64,000 nt of DNA from Paragorgia papillata (lineage: Eukaryota > Cnidaria > Anthozoa > Scleralcyonacea > Coralliidae): NCBI GenBank assembly GCA_035771165.1, contig JAWNZC010000100.1:3902501-3966500 (forward strand), in the 5' to 3' direction. Below, in pieces: positions 11,450-21,889 of this stretch (position 1 is its first letter; the number at the start of each line of letters is the position of its first letter). The notes below the pieces were generated by a model. The model did not search any database, was not told the origin of the DNA, and was given only the letters and a program-made list of their open reading frames with translations. The translations under genes were made by a program, and so were the position numbers.

Positions 11450-11773
11450 CTGATCCGTTATTACATAGGACACCGGCATCTTCGGAGTGCGAACACCAGG
11501 TTATCCCCCATCCAAAATGATTACAATTGCCCAAGTACTGTTCACTTCCTGTACATCTAATGTTATCTAACCATACTTGTCCACTACCATCTGGCACATC
11601 CCCACGTTGAAGAGCTGCTCTAGCTCCTGGAAAGCGAAGTTGTTGACAAACTACATTAGCATCGTTAAAGTCCCAGCCGTAATCACAAACCGTCCCCCAT
11701 CTCCCATTATAAAGGATTTCGACACGTCCAATACCAGATTTCTTAAATTGTCCTTGCAACCGGATAGGATTAC
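11450..11773 (-). CDS. SRCR-domain exon (intact, partial gene)
   Basis: One exon of 324 bp encodes a complete scavenger receptor cysteine-rich domain of about 105 residues, an extracellular binding module. Acceptor CATAG|GTAATCC at 11773 and donor TCAG|GTAAAT at 11450 give a symmetric phase 1-1 exon that can be duplicated without breaking frame. Visible hallmarks are GIGRVEILYNGRWGTVC at the start, VVCQQL in the middle, VWLDNIRCTGSE and DAGVLC at the end. There are six cysteines, the group A pattern. The frame has no stops. Its neighbours in the same gene are probably the exons at 54684-55007 and 59149-59472, upstream in transcription, and the dead exon at 2217-4195 downstream. The protein is likely a multi-SRCR receptor or secreted protein, and which one cannot be told. 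Confidence 0.93.
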
Positions 11774-11799
11774 CTATGGAGAACAGTCAGAAATTGAAT

Positions 11800-12071
11800 T
11801 TTTTATGGTAAAAATAAATGGCATAAATATTCGAAAAACAATTTATTTAAGAAAGTTAGTGCAATTCGATTAATTAATACATGGTTATGATTGGGTTTGT
11901 TTCTACAAAAAAATCCTTGAGTAAGTATATATAAGTTTGAGGAAGTATAAATAACAGACATTTTTTATTCTATTTTTGGCTCATTATGATAGCGGACATC
12001 ATTGTAGATATTTTAAGCTGATAATCTTTTTTTGTAAAAAAATCTTAAAAAATGTCTTATATTAAGTTCTC
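11800..12071. other. intron DNA, nothing recognised
   Basis: AT-rich sequence upstream (in gene orientation) of the SRCR exon, with no supported feature. Confidence 0.4.
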
Positions 12072-12210
12072 AGTAAGGTTCTATTATAACATTTCAAAAT
12101 GCTGCATAAAAATAATATATGTACATTACAGTCACTAGGGAAATTTTGATTAAGATAGTTATCTCAAAATACACCAACTTCGTCAATAGCAGATAAAATT
12201 TCAAACAACA
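12072..12210. repeat. intronic repeat, copy 3 of 3
   Basis: Diverged copy of 6690-6765 and 10848-10990, beginning TCTATTATAACATTT and including ATAGTTATCTCAAAA. Its presence on both sides of the SRCR exon suggests local duplication of intron DNA. Confidence 0.6.
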
Positions 12211-12249
12211 ATAACGAAAAGCTAGCCATATTTATGTAACATCTACCTA

Positions 12250-13020
12250 TTTTGTTTTAAGTGTGTTTGCGGTGACTCCGCCAAAATACTTTTCGTTCTG
12301 TTTCATTCTTTTTATTCAGCCTGGCGTAACGCGTGACGTAACCCGCAGCGTAACGCGTGTCGAACGGATCCGGAAGCAATTGTGCGCATCGAGTAAGCTA
12401 CATAAGCTTAGTGTTGACGTATAGTTAATGCAGCGTCTTAAAAACATATTTAGCATGATGTCGCTGAAAAATAAGGTTGCCGTGATCGATATGGATGGAT
12501 TTATGATCGGAAAAAAATTATTTTGCAAACGGAACTTGGCGTACTCAAAGTCTGGTTAGACGTAGGTTTCATATTCGTTCCTCTTTGACTTCGACATCTG
12601 GTGGAGTGAGCTTGACGAGCGAGATCGGAAGAGCTGGCTTTTCGTAAAAAAAATAAATTCACAAACTCCCTATAGGTGTACCATTAGGCACTAAAGCTAT
12701 TCCAATAGGTAACCTCTAGAATATCGTAAAGTTTTATATATCGCCAAGTTTGACTTAATAAAGAGTCGGTAGAAGCGTACAAGGACGGGCGTTTTGAACA
12801 CGACTTACTTTCTAAATTGAGAATTCCATCCGTCAACTTAGGCTGCCTAATACCTGAACATTTATTCTGTGCCTTGGCATGGCCGGAAACGTGTGGAAAT
12901 CACACAGAAATCAATGCGTACCACCATTGCGCCAAAGTGGAAGTGGAAGCTTTTGGAAGATGGTTGACCCGTCATAAACAGTAACTTTTTAAGCTACGTT
13001 CAAAAAACTTTTAAGCCAGA
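12250..13020. other. non-coding stretch
   Basis: Moderately CpG-containing DNA near 12320-12380, otherwise AT-rich. Short frames here have no recognisable content. Confidence 0.4.
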
Positions 13021-13030
13021 GTAGCGTTAA

Positions 13031-13381
13031 AGGTGATATCCAGCGCCTTCTGCACATGAACGAAGCTAATGTTTACTTCTTCGTTCACCCAAATATATAC
13101 TGATATCTTATTCAAGATTGTAACCTTTTCTTGATTCCTCTTCATTACTTGTACCCCAAACACAACATTTTCAGAAGAAATAGAAGAAATCCGAAGAGAT
13201 ATCCTTGTTGAATCGCTTAATTTTCTGCAGCGTTGCTTCGAACGGTTTTCTCAAAACATATCACATTCATAGATAATTACATGAAGTACTCAACTCAGGC
13301 TGATTACTTCATGTAATTATCTACGAATGGTGCTCAAAACAAAGATGGCGGATCATGCACAGACCGCGCTGGATATCACCT
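13031..13381. mobile_element. 351-bp MITE flanked by TTAA
   Basis: Terminal inverted repeats AGGTGATATCCAGCGC (13031-13046 and 13366-13381) are perfect over 16 bp. They are flanked by TTAA on both sides (13027-13030 and 13382-13385). Inside is a second inverted repeat of about 25 bp (13264-13289 with 13304-13329, TAGATAATTACATGAAGTA). TTAA target duplication is the mark of piggyBac and Kolobok elements. The copy has no coding capacity. Confidence 0.9.
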
Positions 13382-13442
13382 TTAAACTACGTCTGAGCCC
13401 CTTGTATTTCTTCGCCACATTTAACCCCTGACAAGACTTCCT

Positions 13443-13735
13443 CTATATTATGCCCGGAATATAACACAAGTATTTCATTGCACTCTTTATTGGTTTGGTG
13501 GTTTTTAAACAGTTATGTTTTGTTTTTATGATAAACGACCCAACGTTTCGACACTCCGATCTAGTGTCTTCATCACGGGTGATCGTTGTGGAAACAGGTC
13601 TCATATTTATTCTCTCATACAACCATTGATGATGTTGCCTTTCATCAAGATGCAAATAGGCTTCCGGCAGTAGACCGCCGTCATCAGGATTTAATGGAGC
13701 CTCGGCGCTATTGATGTGCCAAGCTCTTTGGTGAT
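13443..13735 (-). pseudogene. 3' end of a Penelope-like retroelement
   Basis: Minus-strand translation gives RAWHINSAEAPLNPDDGG followed by LLPEAYLHL. This resembles the segment at the end of the GIY-YIG endonuclease region of Penelope-like elements, where an N-R-D-x-G stretch precedes LP. A long downstream open stretch (13443-13655) ends in AT-rich DNA with AATAAAGAG, a possible poly-A signal. Only the extreme 3' part is present, with no reverse transcriptase core in the surrounding DNA. The family assignment rests on motif memory alone and could be another GIY-YIG-type retroelement. Confidence 0.5.
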
Positions 13736-13739
13736 AATG

Positions 13740-13974
13740 TGGATTGATAGTGATAATTTTTTAATTATCTCTCGCAATCTCATGGTTCGTTTAGCACGCG
13801 TGCTCCGACAAAGAAGAATTTTCCTTCTTTCAAAAGAAAACCGCTTTTTGGTGCTCTTTTAAACGCGCGCCAAACTGTATAACGTCACTGTATGACGTCA
13901 TTGTTCGGCCATCTTGGATTACGCCATTTTGGATTTGTGACGTCATTATTAAATAACACAAAATTCATAAAATT
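13740..13974. other. CRE-like cluster, non-coding
   Basis: Three TGACGTCA-like words (near 13880, 13893 and 13940) occur within 70 bp, beside CCATCTTGGATT and CCATTTTGGATT. This could be promoter-like or the remains of a transposon. No transcript is evident beside it. Confidence 0.3.
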
Positions 13975-14338
13975 AAATTAAAAATACTAAAGTTAATCAA
14001 ATACTAAAAAAACCCAAAAAAAACTAAAACCAGAATTTCTAAAAATTAAAACCAGATGCTTCAAATTCGCAGCGGACACCCCCCCCCCCCCCCCATTCTA
14101 GGTAAGATTAAAAGACCGCGCATTTTTTAACTCCTTGAACTCCTTGAATGCGTTGTTTGTCGACAAACAACGCATTCAAGGAGTTAAAAAATGCGCGGTC
14201 TTTTAATCTTACCTAGAATGGGGGGGGGGGGGGGGGTGTCCGCGGCGAATTTGAAGCATCTGGCTTTAGTTTTTAGAAATTCTGGTTTTAGTTTTTTTTG
14301 GTTTTTTTTAGTATTTGATTAACTTTAGTATTTTTATT
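13975..14338. repeat. near-perfect palindrome of about 365 bp
   Basis: Arms 13975-14161 and 14162-14338 are reverse complements with only a few differences, and meet at TTGTCGACAA with no loop. One arm carries an extra 10 bp from a local duplication (CTCCTTGAA repeated). Both arms contain a C or G run of 16-17 bp. Such loop-free palindromes are unstable when cloned and may be a recent foldback or a replication template-switch product. Its outer edge lies about 80 bp before the start codon at 14419. Confidence 0.9.
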
Positions 14339-14418
14339 TACTCTCACTGAATTCAATCAGCTTTACTTTCGTGTTACATGTATAAACTTTACGCTCTGTT
14401 CTCGGGAAGAAAATTAAA

Positions 14419-14605
14419 ATGTTACGTCAGTTGACTAAAGTGTCTAAATATGCTGTAGTGTACTTTCCTGAAGATGATAGCATTTCCAAGATAGCGACAA
14501 AAGATGTCGTTATAGTTGAAGGTGGCAGAGCGATGAAGGAAAATGCCAAAGTTTCCGTTGTGATCAACAACAGAGGATTTTTGGCATATGTTTTAACACT
14601 TTCTG
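14419..14605 (+). CDS. exon 1 of a small two-exon gene candidate
   Basis: An ATG at 14419 opens 62 codons up to a consensus donor (TTCTG|GTAAGTATTT) in phase 1. The peptide begins MLRQLTKVSKYAVVYFPEDD and has alternating hydrophobic strands (KDVVIVEGGRAM, KVSVVINNRGFLAYVLTLS). This resembles the short beta-rich N-terminal module that precedes BEN or coiled-coil regions in some invertebrate proteins, but I cannot name it with confidence. The upstream 80 bp abut a large hairpin, so any promoter must lie inside or beyond that palindrome. It could be a real nested gene in an SRCR-gene intron, on the opposite strand, or a fragment captured by a transposon. Confidence 0.5.
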
Positions 14606-14734
14606 GTAAGTATTTCTTCCCTTTTCTTACTACCTTAATTGTAGAAACATGCTAGGGTGTTAAAAAGACAAAAATTGGTTAAAATAATATCGCTTATTGT
14701 TTTCGATGATTTTTCTCCTGTTGTCGAAGCTGAG

Positions 14735-14970
14735 AGTTTCTACGGTGGTCCAAAATCGAACTACGCGAACATTTGGCTTTGGTAGAAAAGAATTCCAGTG
14801 GCAGTGAAAGCAAAGAAGACAGTCCCAAGCCATTAAACAAGAAGCTGAAGTTGGCGAAAAACAATGTGCAGGCATCGAACAACACGCAAAGCAAGAAAAC
14901 CAAACCAACGCAAGAGCAACGCAAGAGAAAAGACATCGAGTGCGAGGAAGACAAAGAAAACGGGCTGTAA
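14735..14970 (+). CDS. exon 2 of the small two-exon gene candidate
   Basis: Placing the acceptor at CTGAG|AGTTTC (14735) joins in phase with exon 1 and gives EFLRWSKIELREHLALVEKN, then a very lysine- and serine-rich tail (SKEDSPKPLNKKLKL, KKTKPTQEQRKRKD) that ends ECEEDKENGL at a TAA. The full product would be 140 residues. The basic tail holds plausible nuclear-localisation clusters. A polypyrimidine stretch (TTTTTCTCCTGTTG) precedes the acceptor, and the intron is 129 bp, which is short but normal. No other domain is present, and function is unknown. Consistent phase and composition argue for a genuine coding pair. Confidence 0.5.
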
Positions 14971-14999
14971 AAGAGCAAGAAAGTTGAAAAGACTTCTAG

Positions 15000-15780
15000 A
15001 TCAAAAGACTCCGAGGAACGAATAATTTGATCACTTGACCTACAGGCTACACCTTGCACGAGCAAGTTATAGTCTTTGAAAATTGTTCCCTCCACAAATT
15101 TTCTGATACAAACCTTGTCAAAAGCAAATTAAATTTGCCAAATTGAAACATGTTAAAGAAAACTTGTTTGTGTAAGTTGGAATATATTTGACGACTTGGG
15201 GTCTTGTGTGGAATTTTACATATTTCCCACTTGAGAGTATCAGTCTGCTGAGTCAATGCCAGAAATTTGGGACAAGATGGTGGCGCGCGTGCGCATTAAC
15301 GACCATAATATTGGTGGTGTGTAAATATTGGTGATAATGTTAATAATCTTAAAATTTAGTTGAATATTCTAAAAAAATTGAACTGGCTCTTGTAAAATTT
15401 TCTGAAAATTTTTGTCAGTGTCTTGCAGATCAATTATTTGTCTCTGCATAATATAATACTTACTATGGTGTACTACGGTACCCCTATTCGATTAATTTCA
15501 AGTGTTTTGATATCTGTCAGATCATGTTTATGTTCATTCCATGTAATGGATTGGACTAATGGTCATGACTGTATGTGCATGTATCTTAGTTACCTCAAGT
15601 AATTTTCCAACTTGCATACAAATTTTCCCATTCAACAAACTTCAACATGGTACATCTGCATATTTATATCATGTTTGTGATTCAGTTTCAAAATCTATCT
15701 TTAAAAATTGTACTACAAATTTTAAGGCTAAACAAACCTGGTAAAAGAAGAAAATTAATTATTTACAGTTACCGGTACGC
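15000..15780. other. AT-rich, nothing recognised
   Basis: 3' flank of the two-exon candidate. No repeat or frame is supported. Confidence 0.4.
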
Positions 15781-15804
15781 ACTAGATACGGACATGTCTC
15801 CTAT

Positions 15805-16192
15805 GTAACATTAGGTTACTACCCCTACCCATATATATATATATATTTCTAAAATTCATTAATAATTCATGAGGAAAACACAAAGAAAAATCATGAGCGT
15901 ATCGGATCTATATATGTGATATAGACTCGCTCTAAGTTTCTCGCTGGTTTTTAACGGCTGAGATAAGCTTAATTATCAAAATTACTACGCCAATGAACGT
16001 ATGAAGTGATTCTTTTTAGAAGCCATTTAAAAACCTTGCAGTACGGGCTTTATATATCGGCTCTAAAACACTCGGCTATCACCCTAACCATATATATATA
16101 ACATTAATTTACGTACCTACCCATACGTATAACATTAGGTTTCCACCCCTACCCATACGTATAACATTAGGTTTCCACCCCTACCCATATAT
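15805..16192. repeat. 32-bp tandem repeat and AT runs
   Basis: A unit of the form ACCCATACGTATAACATTAG plus GTTTCCACCCCT occurs in two clear copies ending near 16192, with degenerate copies near 15808 and 16080-16120. AT dinucleotide runs are interspersed. A Lys/Ala/Val-rich frame just downstream (16191-16463) only reflects GTTGCTCAAAA repeats. Confidence 0.7.
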
Positions 16193-16374
16193 GATTTGTT
16201 GCTCAAAAGTTGCCAAGGAAGCAAAAGTTGCTCAGGTTGCTTGCAGTACAAAAAGTTGCTCAAAACTCCAGAAGTTGCTCAAAAGCCGAGCACAATCTAT
16301 TCATGCTTACTGGATTGGGATCATTGCTAGGGCAAGCCATGATGACGTATTTACAAAGGGTGCTAGCTCAAAAG

Positions 16375-16640
16375 TTTCAGTCGCCGTATGCTGTATTCAC
16401 AGAATAGAAATACGACCAGAAGTCAAGTCCAACTCGCGTGACAACTTATCCGCATTTCTTTAATGCGCCTGCGCGATATTTTACGCCATCCGACAACCGA
16501 CGCAATCCTGGCAAGCTCCCCCGGCAGTTTATGGCGAGGAATCAAGATGCGACCACTGTCAAGTATGCACCACATTCAGCCTTCGATTCAACCTTCGATT
16601 CGGCCTTCGATTCAGGCGTCGATTCCAGACTAGTTCCTAG
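16375..16640 (+). repeat. dispersed repeat with GATTC units, copy 1
   Basis: Starts CAGTCGCCGTATGCTG, contains AGAATAGAAATACGACCAG, and ends in three to four CCTTCGATTC units before TAGTTCCTAGTCC. An inverted copy lies at 21960-22140. Probably a non-autonomous transposon family. Copy 1 lacks the CCCAGGGTCTT hairpin that copy 2 carries. Confidence 0.75.
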
Positions 16641-17274
16641 TCCTCTTTTCTTTCGAACGTATTTTGGTGACGTCACAGAATAGGCATCGAGCAAGAGGAC
16701 TAGCGGAAAATGTTCATCTTTATCATGAATCCTGCTGGAGCTCGGTTCTTTAATATTTATGAACGAGGGCACTTAAACAAACTTCTTCTTGACTAGCAGA
16801 CAGCAAACGAGTACGATTCTTTGTTTTACATTACGTTAAAAGGTTGTTAGTTTGTTACATACGAGGCTTTATAAAGTAGTGTTCGGCGTAGGAAGTGATT
16901 GTGTTGAAACACATTTATACAAATCGAAATATGCTATTTTAACCAATTTAACGTTTCGGCAGTAGAACAACCTTGCTATATGATGTTATAAAGAATTGTG
17001 CAGACCGACGTGAGTGTTATCTGCTTTGGTTTTCCGCCAAACGGCCGTTTGGTGCCTGTATAATTTGGGGCCACATTTGGGGCCAGATTTGGGGCCAGGC
17101 AAAACGTTTTATTCCAGGCCTCTCACAATTCGGTCTGCCGCTCGACGTTAAAAAGAGAGGCCTGGGAACCAGGCTGCGTCGATTCAATTATCGCTTAACT
17201 TCAATTAACGATTTTTTTAAATTTAGATATGTTGTACAGAATTTCATGCTCTTTCATCAAGTTTAAGTCCCCAG

Positions 17275-17760
17275 AAATTCTGTACAACATATGTAAATGT
17301 AAAAAAATCGTATAGAATAGCGCCTGAGAAAATTGTGTTTATATCTGAGGTAATCGGAAATACGCAAAACAACCCCCGTCAGTCGTATTAATGACGTCGC
17401 GCGGCAATTTGTTTAAAGCTCGCCCGCGTCGTTCATGGGTCTGTGCCACTTTGGGGAGTTATACTAGATAAAAGAGCATGAAATTCTGTATAACATATCT
17501 AAATTTAAAAAAATCTTATAGAATAGCGGCTGAGAAATTTGTGTTTATATCTGATGTAATAAGAAATATACAACATAATCCCCGTCAGTCGTATTAATGA
17601 CGGCGCGCCGCAATTTGTTTAAAGCTCGCCTGCGTCGTTCATGGGTCTGTGTCACTCTGGAGACTTATACTAGATGAAAGAGCATGAAATTCTGTACAAG
17701 ATATGTAAATTAAAAAAAATCGTATAGAATAGCGCCTGAGAAAATTGTGTTTTTGTATGA
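17275..17760. repeat. 206-bp tandem repeat, about 2.3 units
   Basis: The segment beginning AAATTCTGTACAACATATG recurs at 17481 and 17687 with a 206-bp period. Each full unit contains GTCGTATTAATGACG and AAAGCTCGCC. An inverted fragment of the same unit (17190-17260) abuts the array, so it starts with a head-to-head junction. Confidence 0.85.
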
Positions 17761-17799
17761 TATTCTGCAATAGCGACCACCTGATGAATATGGAGATAA

Positions 17800-17935
17800 C
17801 TTCGCAATAAAATGCGATAATTGAATCGACGGCTGAATCGAAGGCAACCTCGTACCCAGGGTCTTATCTCCGCTGCTCCGCCAACCGCTGCGAAAAGACC
17901 CTGGTCTGGGGTGGTCACGTGTATCCCATATTCTG
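17800..17935 (+). repeat. CCCAGGGTCTT hairpin repeat, copy 1
   Basis: CCCAGGGTCTTATCTCCGC and its partner AAGACCCTGG form a stem around a GC-rich loop, followed by GGTCACGTG. It is preceded by GAATCGACGGCTGAATCGAAGG. The inverted partner is at 21890-21990. Confidence 0.75.
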
Positions 17936-17968
17936 GGATATTTTTCAATATTGTCGTTAGGGAGGGGG

Positions 17969-18594
17969 CAGTGACGTAGCCAGGGTTCTGTCTTTGGGGG
18001 AGCGAAATTGGTCGAGCGTCGAAGATGCGAGCCTCCTAGGGGGTCCTGGGGCATGCCCCCCCGGAAATTTTTAGAATTCTAGAATCTCTCAGACTGCATT
18101 TCCCGCATTCTGAGGCGAGATTTAAAAAAATAACTGATCGCCATAAATAGCAAAGTTTTGTTGTCTCCAAACCAAAACAATGTAGTACACATATCAAAAT
18201 TTATTGAGAATTATTTATGATAAGTCGTATGTATGTGGACCTTGTAATGCTATATTTTCCATCTAGACTACACCAAACTGAAATTTGACCCATCAAAAAG
18301 TTTCAGGCCAAGTTCAAACCTGGAACTTCACATGAACCAAAATCAATGCAAATTAGGTTAAATTACGGAAAAAATTCTTGACACAGCACTCTTACTTATA
18401 TACTTTGTCGAATATTCAGGCTATATTACGAGTCAACTTGCTTCTACCTTGAAGGCTTCACTACGTAACATCATTACCCCCCCCCCCCCTCCCCTCAACA
18501 AGTTTCTCCCCGGATTTAAACTTTTCACGGGAATGGCCTGGAAGACCATTGGGGGGGCGGTCGCCCCCCCTCGCCCCCCTTGGCTACGCCACTG
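17969..18594. mobile_element. hAT-type non-autonomous element, 626 bp
   Basis: Left end CAGTGACGTAGCC and right end (reverse complement) CAGTGGCGTAGCC match the CAGTGGCGTAGCC termini common in hAT-derived MITEs. Both flanks are the perfect 8-bp duplication GGAGGGGG (17961-17968 and 18595-18602), as hAT insertion requires. Subterminal C/G runs flank an AT-rich core without coding capacity. Confidence 0.92.
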
Positions 18595-18619
18595 GGAGGG
18601 GGTAGAGAACTTTGGAATT

Positions 18620-19478
18620 TGTCATCATTATACGCAGAGACTATCGAGACTCGTGGAGGCAAGTCGCAAGAGAATCTTAAATTAAACACCGATATATGCC
18701 GACGATAATATAATATATACCGACGAAAAAACATTGGCAAATCATTTGGTTAAAGACCCTCAGACACTTTGCTGTTCGGTAAGGAAACGGCAAGGCGATT
18801 CGCAACAGTGCAACACTTCGGAAAATTTGTCCGTGATTGTGAATATTTTCCCTATATCTTTCTGAACTTCCGACGAGCAGCGAATTTGAGGGGATTCTCT
18901 TCCTCGAAATGAATGTTTACTTCATCAGTTACGACGCCAAGCTGTTACGCCCGTCGCCTGCCGTTTGCCCAAAGAGAAGATTTTGCATGTCATTATTGTG
19001 AATAAATACATGGAAATCTGAAAGTCCTTGTGATTTAATATCGCCAAGATCGCTAAAACTCGACATCTATAGCTTTCAACAAAAGCTAAGGTTAGTGACA
19101 TATTTTATTATTGTTTTAAAAGTGGTTTAAATTTGTAACGCAACGGCGGCAGCAATGCCAACGCAATTTAATATTCATCTTTTAATATAATAATACCGTA
19201 TGCAATCATGATCAGAGCTGAAAATCGATTCCTGTTTGGGAAGTGATGCCGTCATGCTGATCAAGAAAACACTGACTTTCTAACAACATATTAATATCAC
19301 TAATCTATATCAATCCCCCTTTGACTAAAAAAACAAGGTTTTTAATATGAATCGAAGTCACTCACTAATGAACCTATTGTTGAACGTTGTTTTTATTGCG
19401 TTGTTCTTTTATAGCTACACTTGTTGTTTTAAGAATAGATATAATTGCGCCGTGAGTACATAAAGCAGTCAGAATAAT
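18620..19478. other. non-coding stretch, nothing recognised
   Basis: AT-rich sequence with no frame or repeat I can support. Confidence 0.4.
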
Positions 19479-19479
19479 A

Positions 19480-20890
19480 AACAAAAGGTACGCATAGCGT
19501 ACATGTATCTGCGCTGAACACATTTATAGAACAGAATTTATAGCCTATAAATAGTGCCTGTTATGAAACAATGGCACAAACTCGAGGTTGACATGAAATC
19601 GTAATGCATTCACTATCATCCCTGATATTCAACCTCGATTTCAAACCATTGTTCATGCCCATTGAAGTAAATTTGGGAAGTATCTAAAGCACTCGTATTA
19701 CCCTAGTTATCATACATTTCTTGAATTTTTTGTTTGTCATGTTTACAAGGATGCTACTAGGGTAACCCAGTTGCCAGGGTTACCCTAGTAGCCAGGTTAT
19801 GTTTTGTCCTTGTAAATGCATTTGGTAGGGATAACGTGCCTACCTGCCTACTTGTTATTAGTGCTTGGTAACCAGGTCTAATAAAGTTGACCTCGGCAGC
19901 AGGATGACCCTAACTTTGACTCGGGTGCTAGGGTAACCCTACCTCCTTGTAAACAGGCCAGTTCAGTGAACGTAATAACTAATAAGTGAATGAGATAACA
20001 AGCTAATCCCTTGATATTAAAGAAAATAAATCGTGGGTCAGATCGTGGTTTATTAGATACAACTTTATCAACTTACAACAACCTAACATTTATTAAATAG
20101 GCACTGCTAATAAACCCGATTGCTTTAAAAATGTAAAAGAATGCTACCTGTACATGTTGTGAAATATATACTTGTTATTCTTATTAATAAGGCAGTGAGG
20201 TTGTTTACCTGACATGTATGGCACGTATCTATAAGCTAAATAGAAAAATCTAGTTCCAAATCTTGGATTGTTTATTACACAGCAAGCAGTCAATGAGTTA
20301 TGAGTACATGTGTGTACTGCTAAATACATTTGATGGCATTAAAAATGTAAAATGATGCTACCGGTTGTGAAATAAATACTTGTAAGTTTCCTCCAAAGAC
20401 AATTGTTTGCCTTCCGAAGAGTAATGTTTGTCACTTGAAGACCACGGTCCTAATTCATAAACAGTTTTATATAGTACACGTGTTGGCCTGAGTCGCCTGA
20501 CTCGATATAAAATCGCCCAACGAGTTGAAAACCTTTTGTCAACTCTTCAATCGTTCTGTATAACGCACAAAAACTGTGATAGATCACACTTGCAAGTTTA
20601 CTATAAGTCATGTTAAAAATACTTGCCATTTGTATCAACAATATTGTCTTTCTTCGAAAATAGTGTTGCTCTTTTGATGTGGCGACGAAATAATATTATA
20701 AACACGATCGGGATTAAAGAATACTTGTTTCCATCGTTCAACCTGACAACTCGTACGTTGACGCCAAAAAATTCTAAGCTTCGATTGTCCCCGATGTAAT
20801 TGTCGCGCATTGGTTAGAGTTTACACGAAAAAGCTAACAAACACACACACACACAACACGATAGCAATATATCTGCGCAAGCGCAGATAC
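19480..20890. repeat. 1.4 kb dispersed repeat, copy A
   Basis: Runs from CGCATAGCGTACATGTATC to GATAGCAATATATCTGCGC. It matches copy B (59790-62920) in the same order and orientation through most of its length. The left end reads GTATCTGCGCT and the right end reads the same in reverse complement, so it may be a non-autonomous transposon with short terminal inverted repeats. A MITE is inserted at 19739-19957 relative to copy B. Confidence 0.8.
19739..19957. mobile_element. MITE with TGTTTACAAGGA ends
   Basis: Inverted ends TGTTTACAAGGA surround repeated TAGGGTAACCCT-type words. Copy B of the host repeat (near 59998) joins the flanking sequences almost directly, giving an approximate empty site that supports mobility. 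Confidence 0.75.
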
Positions 20891-20903
20891 AAAAAGTGCT
20901 TAA

Positions 20904-21370
20904 AGGATGAGTGTCCAGCTAATGCCTTGCGCGCTCACAGTGCACCCTCGCGGCCATTTTTCGGGCCACGAAATTCAACAAGTGAAGCAATCCCTCGATA
21001 TCTGAGCAATCCTTGCAGTAAATTACTCAATTTATGTTTTTCGTGAGAGCAAAGATGACTTAGTAAGTAGTTATTGTCATATTTTTGATAATATTTGATT
21101 ACACTCAGAGGGCCGTGGAGTTGTATTTCGCGAATACTTGTCTCGAAATACAACTTCACGGCCCTCTGAGTGTAATCAAATATTATCAAAAATATGATAA
21201 TAACTACTTACTAAGTCATCTTTGCTCTCACAAAAAACATAAATTGAGTAATTTAACGCAAGGATTGCTCAGATATCGAGGGATTGCTTCACTTGTTGAA
21301 TTTCGTGGCCCGAAAAATGGCCGCGAGGGTGCACTGTGAGCGCGCAAGGCATTAGCTAGACACTCATCCT
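20904..21370. mobile_element. 467-bp foldback element flanked by TTAA
   Basis: Two arms of about 225 bp (20904-21130 and 21144-21370) are nearly perfect reverse complements around a 13-bp loop. Ends read AGGATGAGTGTC and both flanks are TTAA (20900-20903 and 21371-21374). The high arm identity suggests recent origin or gene conversion between arms. Open frames on both strands here are mirror images of each other and are not genes. It sits at the right edge of repeat copy A. Confidence 0.93.
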
Positions 21371-21379
21371 TTAACATGT

Positions 21380-21840
21380 TATCAAAAATCATTAAATGTT
21401 GAATAATATAGCAATTCATCACATAACTACTGAGATTTTAAGTATCGAGCAATATATTTTAGTATACTGTTTACTTCATAAATATACATCAAAGCCCAAG
21501 GTGTCAGTACATTTCGATTGAAACTTTGCTCTAGTCACTTTAACACATTCTTCTACCTTATAATACCTAATGTGTTCGTAATTTACCAATACTCTCATTG
21601 TTATTTAGGTGTAATTTCGTCTGGTACTTAATTCTGCAACTACAACAGATCTAGAATGCAAACAATCAATTCAAGTGCGGCGCAACAAACATTGTTCTTT
21701 GAAAACAGTTTTAAAACCAAGACTTTAAAACCAAGGTGAAGCAAACTTCAAATAACACATTGGAAGGTGCTATATATAAATCAACAAATAAAAGAAATTA
21801 ACATTTCAAACATTGTCTCTGTGTGATTATTCCGCGGTCT
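21380..21840. other. AT-rich, nothing recognised
   Basis: No supported feature. Confidence 0.4.
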
Positions 21841-21889
21841 TCTTAGTTCCTACAAAAGTACAAACCCTACTAGCCCACTCCCAGTAAGT

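Noticed and set aside
20935..21422. Four 64-84-codon frames with near-identical peptides on both strands
   Set aside because: Mirror translations of the two arms of the palindrome at 20904-21370.
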